The notes under the pieces: model-generated | What the model saw: the letters and a program-made list of their open reading frames with translations, nothing else | What the model was told of the DNA's origin: nothing | The model's database searches: none | Part shown: in pieces, positions 34,201-44,328 of the stretch | Layout: the number at the start of each line of letters is the position of its first letter | Numbering within the stretch: position 1 is the stretch's first letter | Made by a program: the position numbers and the translations under genes | Assembly: GCA_038501625.1 (NCBI GenBank) | Contig: JAZAYU010000013.1 | Location: 5,332,001 to 5,396,000 of the forward strand | Length of the DNA stretch: 64,000 bases | DNA from: Corbicula japonica | Taxonomy: Eukaryota; Mollusca; Bivalvia; Venerida; Cyrenidae | Direction: 5' to 3'

Positions 34201-35084
34201 AAAGGGTGATGATGGATATTTTAGGTCCTTTACCTACAACAAAATCTGGCAATAAGTATATTCTAGTAATCTCAGATTGGTTTACAAAATGGACAGAAAG
34301 TATAGCTATTCCCGATCAGGAAGCAAAAACTATAGCAGAAGCATTTGTATATAACTTTGTTACTCGTTTTGGTGTTCCTTTACAGTTGTATACTGACCAG
34401 GGGAGAAATTTTGAGTCAAAACTATTACTTGAAGTTTGCCAACTTCTTAATATTGAAAAAACACATTCGACAAGTATGAGGCCCCAAGCCAATGGGATGG
34501 TTGAAAGAATGAATCGAACGATACTGTCTATGCTTTCCAAGTACTGCCAAGCCAATCAATATAACTGGGATCGTTTTCTTCCTTTAGTTATGATGGCTTA
34601 CCGCAGCTCAAATCAGAGCAGTACAAAGGTTTCGCCCAATAAAATGGTATTTGGGAGGGAAATTGTTTTACCAATAAATGCAGTAATTGGTAGACCAAGT
34701 GCCACTGATCAACAAGTTTCTGGTGAAGAATACGTTCAGATTCTAAAACAAAAACTTGAAGAAGCCCATGAAGTAGCGCGGGTTAACATTGGTAATGTTA
34801 GCCAATATCAGAAAAGACATTATGATACAAACGCGAAAAAGAGAACTTTTGTGGAAGGGCAATGTGTTTGGCTCCATGACCCTACCAGAAAAAAAGGGGT
34901 TTGTTCCAAGTTGTTTAACAAATGGAAAGGCCCTTTCCTAGTTACAAGAGTTCTTGATGATCTAATATGCCTTGTGAAACAGTCGAAAAATAAGAAACCT
35001 AAGGCTTACCATGTTGACCGACTGTGGCATTACACTGGTACTAACATACCAACTTGGATCAAGAGAGAGAAAACAGGGCTTTAA
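31240..35084 (+). CDS. pol: Pol of the Ty3/gypsy element (PR-RT-RNaseH-IN)
   Basis: Pol has no ATG near its beginning, so it is made as a Gag-Pol fusion by -1 frameshift. Counting from codon 31317, residue 63 is the aspartate of the protease motif LLDSGST. RT carries VDYRKLN and the catalytic YMDD at 491-494 (nt 32787). RNase H begins near LDTDASDKAVG. Integrase has a zinc motif from about residue 896 (H...H, CQKCDTC). Its catalytic triad is D967, D1027 and E1063 (DD35E). The C-terminus carries a GPF/Y-type module (KWKGPFLVTRVLDD) and no chromodomain. All key residues are present and no stop interrupts 1,255 codons, so the enzyme looks functional. Confidence 0.94.
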
Positions 35085-35317
35085 CAAACAGCAAACTGTC
35101 AAACAAACAAACAAACCGATTATCATCAACAAAATTAACAACAACTGTTTATCTTATATAGGAATTATAAATAGTTAAAAAAAAGTGTATATAGCTATAA
35201 AAAAAAACTTTAGAAAACAACGAAATAACAAGAGTAAACATCAAGAATAAATAGTATATATATGTAACTAAATGTCAATATTCTAAAATTAAATGTTTGT
35301 CATTTTATTTGCAGACA

Positions 35318-36493
35318 ATGGCTTCATCATCATGTTGGTTATGCCCAAAGGTATTCCCTTGTAAAACTGATCTTAATGCACACTTAACATCAAAGGAGCA
35401 CAGGCGTATGACGGTAATCTGTCCCTGGTGCGAGAAGGAAAAGACATTTACGAGACCAGGGGACCTACAAACACACTGTAAGCAGAGGCATCTCATAGAA
35501 ACTAATGGTTATGCCAAGACTTTCTTCTCTACGCGCAATTGTTTCTATTTTTCAATTTATCCAGAAGACTACGTGAAAATCAACAACATAGAATCTTGGA
35601 CGTCAACCGACGCAGTGGAAGCGAGACGACTGGTAATGAAATGGACTGAGCAACAGCCTGACTCGTTTATTAAGAAAGAAAATTGGAGGCAGGGATGGAG
35701 GACAGGGATGAAGTCAAAGTTAAGTGAGAGCAATAAGGAGAATGAAATTTTTGTAGCAGTTAAGCTAGACCCGCTAAAAGAGGTTACACAAAATGCAAAT
35801 GACAAAAACATAAGGTCTCAGAAAATGTCCAAATCCGAGGTAAATGAAGCTTACATGAAGGAACTAGAAAATGATTTGACATATGACCCTGAAACACAGA
35901 AAAGAACAGAAAAGAAAACCGTAAGATTTGTTGACACCAATGAACCAAAAGAAAAGAGAGTGAAAGAAACAAAGACAGAAACTGAACCAAATAAGAACAT
36001 TGACACAACAAAGACAGAAACTGAACCAAATAAGAACAATGACACAACAAAGACAGAAACTGAACCAAATAAGAACACTGAAACAACAAAAACAGAAACT
36101 GAACCAAATAAGAACACTGAAACAACAAAAATAGCAACTGAAACAAATGAGATCACTGACACAACAAAGACAGACACTGAACTAAATAAGAGAACTGAGA
36201 CAGAAAGTGAATCAATTAAGAGCAATGACAACATAGAAAAGACCCCTGAACAGGAGGAACCACTGGACTATTCTAAGACACCAAATTCTAAAAACATAAA
36301 AGCTATTGAAAAAGATGAGGAAACACGTATAGAAGGGAATGAAGCGGCAATGAATTTGACGTTAATATTGAACAAAGAGAGAAACGATTTGGAGATAGAA
36401 AAGAAAGATCAAGATGAAAATAACGAGAACGACCTGGACATTACAAATATTGAAAAAAAAAACGGAAGGAGGTCAAACACCATTGCAGGATGA
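35318..36493 (+). CDS. ORF3a: C2H2 zinc-finger accessory protein, N-terminal part
   Basis: The first true ATG is 35318, just after TTTTATTTGCAG, a good splice acceptor, so a spliced subgenomic RNA is plausible. Two C2H2 fingers come first (C-x2-C-x12-H-x5-H and C-x2-C-x14-H-x4-H). A charged Lys/Glu region follows, with about seven copies of a 12-residue repeat (TKTETEPNKNTD-like, 35970-36215). The frame ends soon after an A10 run at 36453-36462; the conserved-looking part continues in ORF3b. It occupies the position where env lies in env-bearing gypsy elements, but there is no signal peptide or membrane span, so it is not an env. I know no named family for it. Confidence 0.8.
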   Translation: MASSSCWLCPKVFPCKTDLNAHLTSKEHRRMTVICPWCEKEKTFTRPGDLQTHCKQRHLIETNGYAKTFFSTRNCFYFSIYPEDYVKINNIESWTSTDAVEARRLVMKWTEQQPDSFIKKENWRQGWRTGMKSKLSESNKENEIFVAVKLDPLKEVTQNANDKNIRSQKMSKSEVNEAYMKELENDLTYDPETQKRTEKKTVRFVDTNEPKEKRVKETKTETEPNKNIDTTKTETEPNKNNDTTKTETEPNKNTETTKTETEPNKNTETTKIATETNEITDTTKTDTELNKRTETESESIKSNDNIEKTPEQEEPLDYSKTPNSKNIKAIEKDEETRIEGNEAAMNLTLILNKERNDLEIEKKDQDENNENDLDITNIEKKNGRRSNTIAG

Positions 36494-37352
36494 AAGGGAG
36501 ATAGAAGAAGAGTTGTCAGGAGAGATTGAATTAATGAAAGAGATCGAAAATGTGAAGAAGAGGAAGGCTGAGGAAAGCAAGGAAAGGAGAGTAAAACTAG
36601 TGAAAACAAGCGAAGGAATTTGGAAAAGAGAGGTAGAAACAGTAGAGAAAGGCAAAAGGGACCCTTATTCAGAAAAAGAGTGCATAGTGTTGAAAGTAAG
36701 GGAGAGACCAAAAATACACAATAAGAACAAAAACACCGAAATTGAGAAGAGTTATAACATGAACAACACCACTGAAATTAAGAAAAACACTCACAACAAC
36801 ACTGAAATTGACACGAACAACAACAACATAGAAATTCAAAGTTTTGAATCAATCTTTCCACCAAGTTTTGCAGAAAGAGCGATAGGCCTTCTCATGACAG
36901 GTGTCATGCCACTCTGCCCACCCGGCAGGAGAGACTGGGATCAAGCAGAAACGTACAAATTGACTCTGAAAACGATTTTTGTCTGGCCCCCTAACAACTG
37001 GAGATTAATGTCGGCCGACAGAAAGCTACTTGCATGGGAGTTTGCAGCGATGTCATTGGAACGGATGACTCAAGGTGAAATTGATCCGGCGACATCACGT
37101 ACCTACCTTCTAGACAAATACAACTTCTTAGCTCTCCCCGGTACAGCAAAACAGAAGAAAGAATCAGGTGAAGAAGCAGTCTCGCGAGTGAGGTATTATT
37201 CGTATCAAGTGTTAAGGGAGATTGCAGGGGGAAAGAAACCATCGATTGCAGAGGTAATGCATTTAGAAAGTCTAGAGAAGATATGGAAGATGAATCCGCT
37301 TGACCTGTTCCATCTTCAAGACCTTAGAGTTCCGTTGAGGCTTTCAAATTAA
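36414..37352 (+). CDS. ORF3b: C-terminal part of the accessory ORF
   Basis: 312 codons, overlapping ORF3a by 80 bases in the +1 frame. A Lys/Glu-rich part matches the composition of the end of ORF3a. A compact domain of about 165 residues follows (from SFESIFPPSFAERAIG to the end) with aromatic and helical segments (WPPNNWRLMSADRKLLAWEF, YLLDKYNFLALPG). Composition continuity, and the A10 tract exactly at the overlap, suggest ORF3a and ORF3b are one protein of roughly 680 residues, broken by a one-base indel here or read by slippage. Function unknown. Confidence 0.75.
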   Translation: MKITRTTWTLQILKKKTEGGQTPLQDEREIEEELSGEIELMKEIENVKKRKAEESKERRVKLVKTSEGIWKREVETVEKGKRDPYSEKECIVLKVRERPKIHNKNKNTEIEKSYNMNNTTEIKKNTHNNTEIDTNNNNIEIQSFESIFPPSFAERAIGLLMTGVMPLCPPGRRDWDQAETYKLTLKTIFVWPPNNWRLMSADRKLLAWEFAAMSLERMTQGEIDPATSRTYLLDKYNFLALPGTAKQKKESGEEAVSRVRYYSYQVLREIAGGKKPSIAEVMHLESLEKIWKMNPLDLFHLQDLRVPLRLSN

Positions 37353-38253
37353 AATATATCTATATGTGTGAAATTATTATCATAAAAGATAAGGTGAGAG
37401 TATCATAACGAATGGAAAGATCGTGAAGTTAAAATGTGCATAAAAGTAATAACTATTAAAAGGAAATATATGTATAAAATATTATTTATTTAAATTAAGT
37501 GTATAATGTATAAAAGCCAAAATTATCTTGTAAAGAAAATAATTCTCTAAATGAAATGTCGAAGAGTGATATTGGAAAAGTGTACATAAAATGTGATTAT
37601 TGTGAAAATTAATGAGTGTTATAACGAGTGTTATAGTATATGGATCAGTGTATGAGATAAAAGTGATTAAGTAATTATTAGATTTTATAAGTTCTCAATA
37701 ATGTGCTTTAAACCATACAGAAATGTGATTGAAAAAAAAACTCTGAAAATTAAATAAGTGTAAAAGCATTATGAAACAGTGAAGTTTATAAGAAGGATTT
37801 ATTATTCTTTTAGGGTTTACAAAAGTTTCTGTATTCCTAAGTAGTATTGAGATAAAAAAAAAATTGGATAACTGAATGGATGTTAAAATCAGTGTTGCTT
37901 AAATGAAATTCTCCAGTTGCAATGTTTAAAGGTTTATTGTTTTTAACATGTTTAAGTTAAGGATAAAACACTGAATACAGTTTATGTGAATCATTTAATT
38001 TAATGTGGAAGAAGTTTTTAAATGCATGTTAGGGTATAATAAATACCTGATGGATAATAGAGAATTTTAAGAACTTTGGTAAATATTTTATTTGTTATCA
38101 TAATGAGATAACGTATTAAAGTATCACTGTTGTTTCTCTTGTTGCCATATTGTTGTTTAATATATTTGTAAATTTTACAGTTTAACAGTTAAAGCTGGTA
38201 ATAACTTTAGAACTGATGTTTACAGTGATAATCCAGGAGGATTATCTGAGACT
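37353..38253 (+). other. Non-coding 3' region of the retrotransposon
   Basis: About 900 bases, strongly A/T-rich with many GTGT and AAAT phrases, and no open frame. It separates ORF3 from the polypurine tract. Confidence 0.7.
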
Positions 38254-38266
38254 AAGGAGGGGGAAG
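38254..38266 (+). other. Polypurine tract
   Basis: AAGGAGGGGGAAG directly abuts the 3' LTR TG, as expected for the plus-strand primer. Confidence 0.85.
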
Positions 38267-39492
38267 TGTTATAATAAGTACCTTACACTTGGCTATATTA
38301 CATTTACAGCTGCAATTATTTAATTGATAACACATTTGACAAGGATTGTATGACTGTAGTACTTAAAGCATGTAACATGAATAGTTTATCAACAGCTTAT
38401 CTAGTCTGTTTTCCTTATTGACGGTAGAAGTCTAAACCAAATTTTGACAGGGTCGCGAATATTCATTACGACTGTGATAACTACATTATTACCGATCAAG
38501 TATGGATTCCAATTGTACATACATGATGAACTTTACTGTATTTAACATATCCTGTCACCAGTCTTACACAGGAGCCTTTGATTCATTTGCAGAGCGCCGA
38601 TATTTTCTTACAGATCTGGTAAACTTTCGGATGTTGATTCCGTAAGTCAGCAGCAGACATAAAAAGTACACCAAGTCACAGAAATGAACCTCAGTCAAAA
38701 TAATGCTGCCCTGAATCTAGTGATTACCACACTGTGTTCCTTTTGAATATATATACGATTATTAACAGTCAGTCTTTAGTCGTTGCTGAACTTGCGGATC
38801 TAACTTTTGTGACGGCGAATAAACTTCAGAGTTCTAAGACTAACGGAACGTTTTCATTGGTCAGTTATTCCGTAAGTCATATTGATTGGTTGTGAACATT
38901 CCGTAAGCTATTTGTTTACACTTACGGAACTAATCCGCCAACTAGTATATATTTGGCGCCTGACTTTAGTCCATGGCTACCCATCCGTAAGAACGGACAT
39001 GGTTTAAAAGTTGTAGAGCATATACAGTGTCCGCAGAGAGGCGGAAAATCCGTGGAACATTGATAGTTTAATAGTTTTCCGTAAGTTTGGATGGAATTGG
39101 ATATTATTTATTCATTAGACACATTAAAATCAATGATAATTCCGTAAGTTAGAAAAATCCGTAAGTTCCGAAATTCCGCAAGTCCTATTTATCCTGAATA
39201 GCCAGTGTATAACTATTATAACTCATAAACATTAAGACGTTATTCATATATTCGGATCGCTTCCCCACCTCACGGACAGAACCAGCTTATTTTAAATTAA
39301 CTCGTTTTCATGATGCTAAATTAATCTCATTGAATAAATTACAGTTAACTGTCATTATGTGTGGTCTTATGGTCATTTTCCCAATTTGTGTATTTAAAAT
39401 TCGCTAAAAGCTATTAAATTGCCGTACAGTACAGGCCCCAAATAGACAGCAGCACACCTAACACGCATTCATCGTTAGCTTTTTCCCTAACA
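38267..39492 (+). repeat. 3' LTR
   Basis: 1,226 bp, the same length as the 5' LTR, with no mismatch seen on side-by-side reading. CAAG follows it, matching the bases before the 5' LTR. Confidence 0.93.
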
Positions 39493-40034
39493 CAAGCATT
39501 AAATTTGCTTAGATTGTTAGCATTGGTTTACGCTCTAGGAAAGCAAACAAGCTGTGGAAAATATGATCACCATCTAACAATGGAAGATTTACAATATTAA
39601 ATTGAAACATAGGTATCTCTTTTATCATGAACGCGTTCATTAGTAGTTATGAAGTTATTTTTCAAAGAGAGATTTTGATCAAAAGCCAATATGCCTCGAG
39701 GTTAACAACAAGCTTCAACAATGTCATCTTTATGTTAAACAGAAAGCGATAACATTAAGTCGCTTTCATACAAGTAGCAGTTTAAAACATATCAGCAACA
39801 AGGAGTGCGCAATAAGTATTCATAAGGATGCCTAAGCATTACTTGATTATAAATAGAGGTGTCAAAAATATTTTTCAGTAAGTAAAAAGTGAAATATGCA
39901 TATCAGAGAGCGACAGGCAGGTCTTGACTGTTATAAATATCAAAAGAACCATCTTCATCCGCCAATTCACTGTTCATTACAAGCGATATAGGTTTTATTC
40001 ACTAAAATTGGTTAGATTGTATCTTTTTAAAATA
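39493..40034 (-). pseudogene. RT element copy A, 5' part (right of the LTR element)
   Basis: Aligns with copy B: 39530-39680 with 43490-43650, and 39960-40034 with 43990-44105, including TCATTACAAGCGATA. On the minus strand it encodes broken traces of the same RT (a DQNLSLKNN...VHDKRD segment next to DLNLSFQNGY...YDKRG in copy B) with several stops. It ends at 40034, where the tail of copy B begins. Confidence 0.65.
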
Positions 40035-40100
40035 TAAAGAAAATAAAGGGAAATATGTATATCAGGAATCGTCACACTAACAAAACACAGCCTCTCAATA
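40035..40100 (-). mobile_element. RT element copy B, 3' terminal block
   Basis: The reverse strand matches the end of family A (ATATCAGGAATCGTCACACT and AAAACACAGCCTCTCAA). The tail resumes at 42647 on the other side of the foldback element. Confidence 0.65.
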
Positions 40101-42646
40101 TGGTGGCTGATTTATGCCATTTCGTTTTTTCGTTATTTCGCCGCGAAATAACGCCAAGCGAAAAGACGAAATAACGAAAAAACGCCACGCGAAAAGACGA
40201 AATAACGAAAAAACGCCACGCGAAAAGACGAAATAACGAAAGAACGCCACGCGAAATAACGAAAAAACGCTATTTTTGCGCGAAATAACCAAAAGTCGCC
40301 CTGCGAAAAAACGCCAATTTAACTGCACAAAATAGCGTTCTTTCTAGTTTCGCCTGGCGTTTTTTCGTTATTTCGCTTGGCTTCTTTTCGTTATTTCGCT
40401 CGGCGTCTTTTCGCTCGGCGTTATTTCGTTATTTCGCCTGGCGTTTTTTCGTTGTTTCGCGTCGCGTTTTTTCGTTATTTCGTATTTTCGCGTGACGTTT
40501 TTTTGTTATTTCGTCTTTTCGCGTGGCGTCTTTTCGTTATTTCGCTTGGCTTTTTTTTCGTTATTTCGTATTTTCGCGTGGCGTTTTTTCGTTATTTCGT
40601 CTTTTCGCGTGGCGTCTTTTCGTTATTTCGCGTGGCGTTTTTTCGTATTTTCGCATGGCGTTGTTTCGTTATTTCGTCTTTTCGCGTGGCGTCTTTTCGT
40701 TATTTCGCTTGGCGTCTTTTCGCTTGGCGTTTTTTCGTTATTTCGCGTGGCGTTATTTCGCTCGGCGTTTTTTCGTCTTTTCGCCTTCCGTTTGACATGC
40801 GCAAAGTGTAGCAACAGTAAAGCTGGGCATATGGGTAAGAAACTATTCACGGACGGAAGGAGGGACGGACAGACAGACGGACAAACGAAGACCATTCCTA
40901 CACCCCCATCCCGCTACGCGGCGGGGGATAGAAATGGAAGGGCAGAGGCGGTACCAATGATTTTTCCCAACCACAACCACCAAAAAATTTTGATTGGTGC
41001 GAGTTTTGAGAAATAAAAGTCAAAAAAAGAAATACAGGTGGGGTGTGATGGATAGGTGCTCGAATTCCCACCCAATCCCAACAACAAAAACATTTGTTGG
41101 TTTGAGTTGATTAACAAATAAAATAAACTAGAGCTCCGCGAGTCAGATGTGTCGCCTAACGAAATTTTTGTTAATTTATTGATCTACAGTTATTAGCAAT
41201 GTATTTGCACAAAATTCACATATAAAATAACCTTTTAATTGTCTGATTGCAAGAAACATGCACAACAAGTTAAGTCCTTGGCAAGAAAGGCACTAAAATC
41301 AATCAAGGGAATAATTTAAAAGAATGACAAGAAATGCTCTATAAAGTCAATCAAAGGAGAATAATTTAACGACATTAATGGGGCAAAATATTAGCAATAT
41401 TGTCGCAAAGCATACCTAACACTGCTATTATGAAACATGCATAGCAAGTTTGGAGTCATTTGAACATATTGTGACATTGTTACGCTCCTAACAAGAAATG
41501 TTCTATAAAAATCAAAGAAAATTAATTCAAAACGGAACAAGGTAGAGTTACGGTTCTTGTGCAGTGCACTTCGAGTCATTGCAAGAAACCTGCATACCAA
41601 GTTTGGAGTCATTTAAACCTATGGTGACAGTTACGCTCCGCACAAGAAATGCTCTGTAAAATAAATCAAAGGGCAATAATTAAAAAACGAAAGAAGGTAG
41701 AGTTACGGTTCTTGTGCATTGCACTTTGAGTCATTGCCAGAAACATGCATTCCGAGCGAAGAGACGCCAAGCGAAATAACGAAAAGACGCCAAGCGAAAT
41801 AACGCCACGCGAAATAACGAAAAAACGCCGAGCGAAAAGACGCGAAGCGAAATAACGAAAAGACGCCACGCGAAAAGACGAAATAACGAAAAAAAGCCAC
41901 GCTAAAATACGAAATAACGAAAAAACGCAACGCGAAATAACGAAAAGACGCCACGCGAAAAGACGAAATAACGAAAAAACGCCACTCGAAAATACGAAAT
42001 AACGAAAAAACGCCAAGCGAAATAACGAAAAGACGCCACGCGAAAAGACGAAATAACAAAAAAACGCCACGCGAAAAGACGAAATAACGAAAAAACGCCA
42101 CGCGAAAATACGAAATAACGAAAACCCGCCAAGCGAAATAACGAAAAGACGCCACTCGAAAAGACGAAATAACGAAAAAACGCCACGCGAAAATACGAAA
42201 TAACGAAAAAACGCCAAGCGAAATAACGAAAAGACGCCACGCGAAAAGACGAAATAACGAAAAAACGCCATGCAAAAATACGAAATAACGAAAAAACGCG
42301 ACGCGAAACAACGAAAAAACGCCAGGCGAAATAACGAAATAACGCCAAGCGAAAAGACGCCAAGCGAAATAACGAAAAGACGCCAAGCGAAATAACGAAA
42401 TACGAAACTAGCAAGAACGCTATTTTGTACAGTTAAATTGGCGTTTTATTGCACTGCGGCTTTTCGATATTTCGCGCAAAAATAGCGTTTTTTCGCTTGG
42501 CGTTCTTTCGTTATTTCGTCTTTTCGCGTGGCGTTTTTTCGTTATTTCGTCTTTTCGCGTGGCGTTTTTTCGTTATTTCGTCTTTTCGCTTGGCGTTATT
42601 TCGCGGCGAAATAACGAAAAAACGAAATGGCATAAATCAGCCACCA
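40101..42646. mobile_element. Foldback-type transposon with satellite arms, 2.55 kb
   Basis: The outer ends TGGTGGCTGATTTATGCC and GGCATAAATCAGCCACCA are exact inverted repeats flanked by TA. Each arm holds short tandem units of about 31 bp (core CGAAATAACGAAAAAACGCC and CGCGAAAAGA) or 23 bp. Left arm: array at 40140-40315, a linker containing AATTTAACTGCACAAAATAG, then an inverted array to about 40795. Right arm: array at 41752-42400, the inverse linker (CTATTTTGTACAGTTAAATT), then an inverted array to about 42605. Each arm is thus itself a palindrome. The middle (40.8-41.75 kb) has no transposase frame. Long frames reading SLFRVAFFRYFV are satellite translations, not genes. The design recalls foldback elements. 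Confidence 0.85.
40800..41750. other. Core of the foldback element
   Basis: Holds GGACGGACAGACAGACGGAC, a CCCGCTACGCGGCGGGG hairpin at about 40907-40925, and two or three diverged copies of about 125 bp around TAGAGTTACGGTTCTTGTGC (about 41.54 and 41.70 kb) with CAAGAAATGCTCT phrases. I recall such phrases as dispersed bivalve repeats. No coding potential seen. Confidence 0.55.
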
Positions 42647-43378
42647 TATCCCAACGCAGCGAAAAGGAAGAGAGAGAGAGAGAGCATGTTTGTTAAGAGT
42701 ATATCAATTCAAATGTAACGCCACAAACAATAAACGAAAAAGAGAACCATTGGGGTTACCGCCTAGAAAGGGTCAGTGGCAAAACACAATGCCACTTGGT
42801 GTTAAATCCAGGTTCTAGGGTGCACCAACCTCACACTTGCCCCCAACAGATTCTCATATCACAAAATAAGTACAAGTTGTGAAATAACCCCATTCCACCC
42901 ATCAGCTTACAATGTTGCATTTAAAATCTCACAAACATATAAAACATAAGAAGCTTACACTGCAAAGCCAAAGGGGTGGGTACCCAATGACCTTACCGAG
43001 ACCAGAGCACCTGGAGTCAAATCAGCAAGAATACGATGAAGAAACAAATCGAGCTTTTATGTTCTTTAAAAGAGATTTCCCTGTAAACCCTCATTAACTC
43101 TTAAACCCCTGCAACCGTCATGCAGCCGGAGAGGTAAGCATAATGATCAACTTTAAATGGGTTAATCACCAGGCCAGAAGAGCGTTGTACAATATCACGT
43201 TGGAAAGCTTTTTTTAATTAACTGATGGTTTTTACGAATATCCGGGAGGAATTTACATTGCCTTTTATTTTCTTAAGTTTATAATTTAAAATTAAATCTC
43301 CATAAAAACTGGTTGTGAAATACCTTGTTGCAAAAGTGATTTTAAACTGCACCTGTATTTTTGAATTAAATCTGGTTA
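42647..43378 (-). mobile_element. RT element copy B, 3' region including the family A tail
   Basis: On the minus strand it runs from the RT frame down to the family A block (GGTTACCGCCTAGAAAGGG, CACTTGGTGTTAAATCCAGG, GTGCACCAACCTCACAC at 42750-42840 on the plus strand), then is cut by the foldback element. A short (GA)n lies at 42670-42685. This copy links family A to an RT-bearing parent. Confidence 0.65.
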
Positions 43379-44196
43379 TCAGCGATAAGACTTGCAAAAG
43401 GCTTTCCTTAATTTGTGATACCGATAACCTTGTTTTAATTTTTTTTCTGTTATGCAAAGATAACGTTCATTGAAATCATTAACACCATTGCAAGCTCTAG
43501 AACAGCGAACAATCTGTGAGATATAAACCCCGTAAGATGTTGCAGGAGCTACATCACCGTCTGAAAACGGAAAATTCAAATTAAAATAACCTCTTTTATC
43601 ATATATTTTAGTAGTGACATATCCATTTTGAAAAGAAAGATTAAGATCAAGGAAGTTTGCTTGCTTATCTGAAGTGTTTGCTTTATTAAGTTGTAGTTCA
43701 TTATGATAAATTTTATTAACCAGAGAGGGAAAATGGTTATCATCTATATTCAACAAATCATCAAGTTACCTCGAGGTGTTGAGGCTGTAATAATGTCATC
43801 ATGATGTTCGGTAGAAAAAGACAACATAAAATCTCGTTCATAACAGTATAAAAACAGATCAGCAACTAGGGGTACACAATTAGTACCCATTGAAATGCCT
43901 TTTACTTGTTATGAACAGAGGTACTAAATCTCACATAAATTCCAATAAAAATTTGAGCACCTGGATAAGGTCTTTAAAGGTCCATGAAGAAAAATTATCA
44001 TAAGAACCGTCTGTAAAAATGCCCTATGTTCATTACAAGCGATAAATGTTTTATTTTCTCTAGCAAAGGTTTTTTTCAATTAGACTGGCTAGCTTAAGTA
44101 TATAAAGTAGAGAAATCATAAGTAGACACACAGAACGCCTGAACATTATTTGATTTAAGCTTCTTTAAAACGTCATTTGAATTTTTTATAGACCAA
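43379..44196 (-). pseudogene. Degenerate reverse transcriptase, copy B
   Basis: The best open part (43756-43379) reads LDDLLNIDDNHFPSLVNKIY, then the ANFLDLNLSF, YDKRGYF, SYGVYISQIVR and KLKQGYRYHKLRK blocks. Upstream, 44196-44105 encodes WSIKNSNDVLKKLK and YDFSTLYT. These are blocks of an RT family I recall as widespread in bivalves and cnidarians; the clade is not certain (possibly Penelope-related). The tyrosine codon of the YLDD catalytic motif is TAA (43768-43766), and more stops and shifts lie between the blocks, so the copy is dead. Confidence 0.75.
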
Positions 44197-44328
44197 GATA
44201 CAATAATAACATACATTCGTGCAAAGTTACATTTAACGGCATTTTGCGGTTATTGAGATTTTGATAATTTTCTTTTTATCGATGAACGAGATTGGGAGGA
44301 GTGTGGTAAGCCCTTAAGACACATGAAA

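Larger units (their letters stand above)
28621..39492 (+). mobile_element. Ty3/gypsy LTR retrotransposon, complete, 10.87 kb
   Basis: Two 1,226-bp direct LTRs (TGTT...AACA) flank a primer-binding site, gag, a frameshifted pol, an extra third ORF, about 0.9 kb of A/T-rich 3' sequence and a polypurine tract. The domain order in pol (protease, RT, RNase H, integrase) is that of Ty3/gypsy elements. CAAG is duplicated at 28617-28620 and 39493-39496. I saw no difference between the LTRs and their lengths are equal, so insertion is recent. Gag and pol have no internal stop; only ORF3 is broken. It sits inside RT element copy A. Confidence 0.95.

Noticed and set aside
35784..36234. Minus-strand Leu/Phe/Val-rich frames with repeats
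   Set aside because: Antisense of the 12-residue repeat in ORF3a.
35318..37352. ORF3 as a retroviral-type env
   Set aside because: No signal peptide, membrane span or fusion-type hydrophobic segment; zinc fingers point to nucleic-acid binding instead.
40377..42414. Many overlapping frames reading SLFRVAFFRYFVFSRGVF
   Set aside because: Translations of the satellite units of the foldback element in several frames and both strands.
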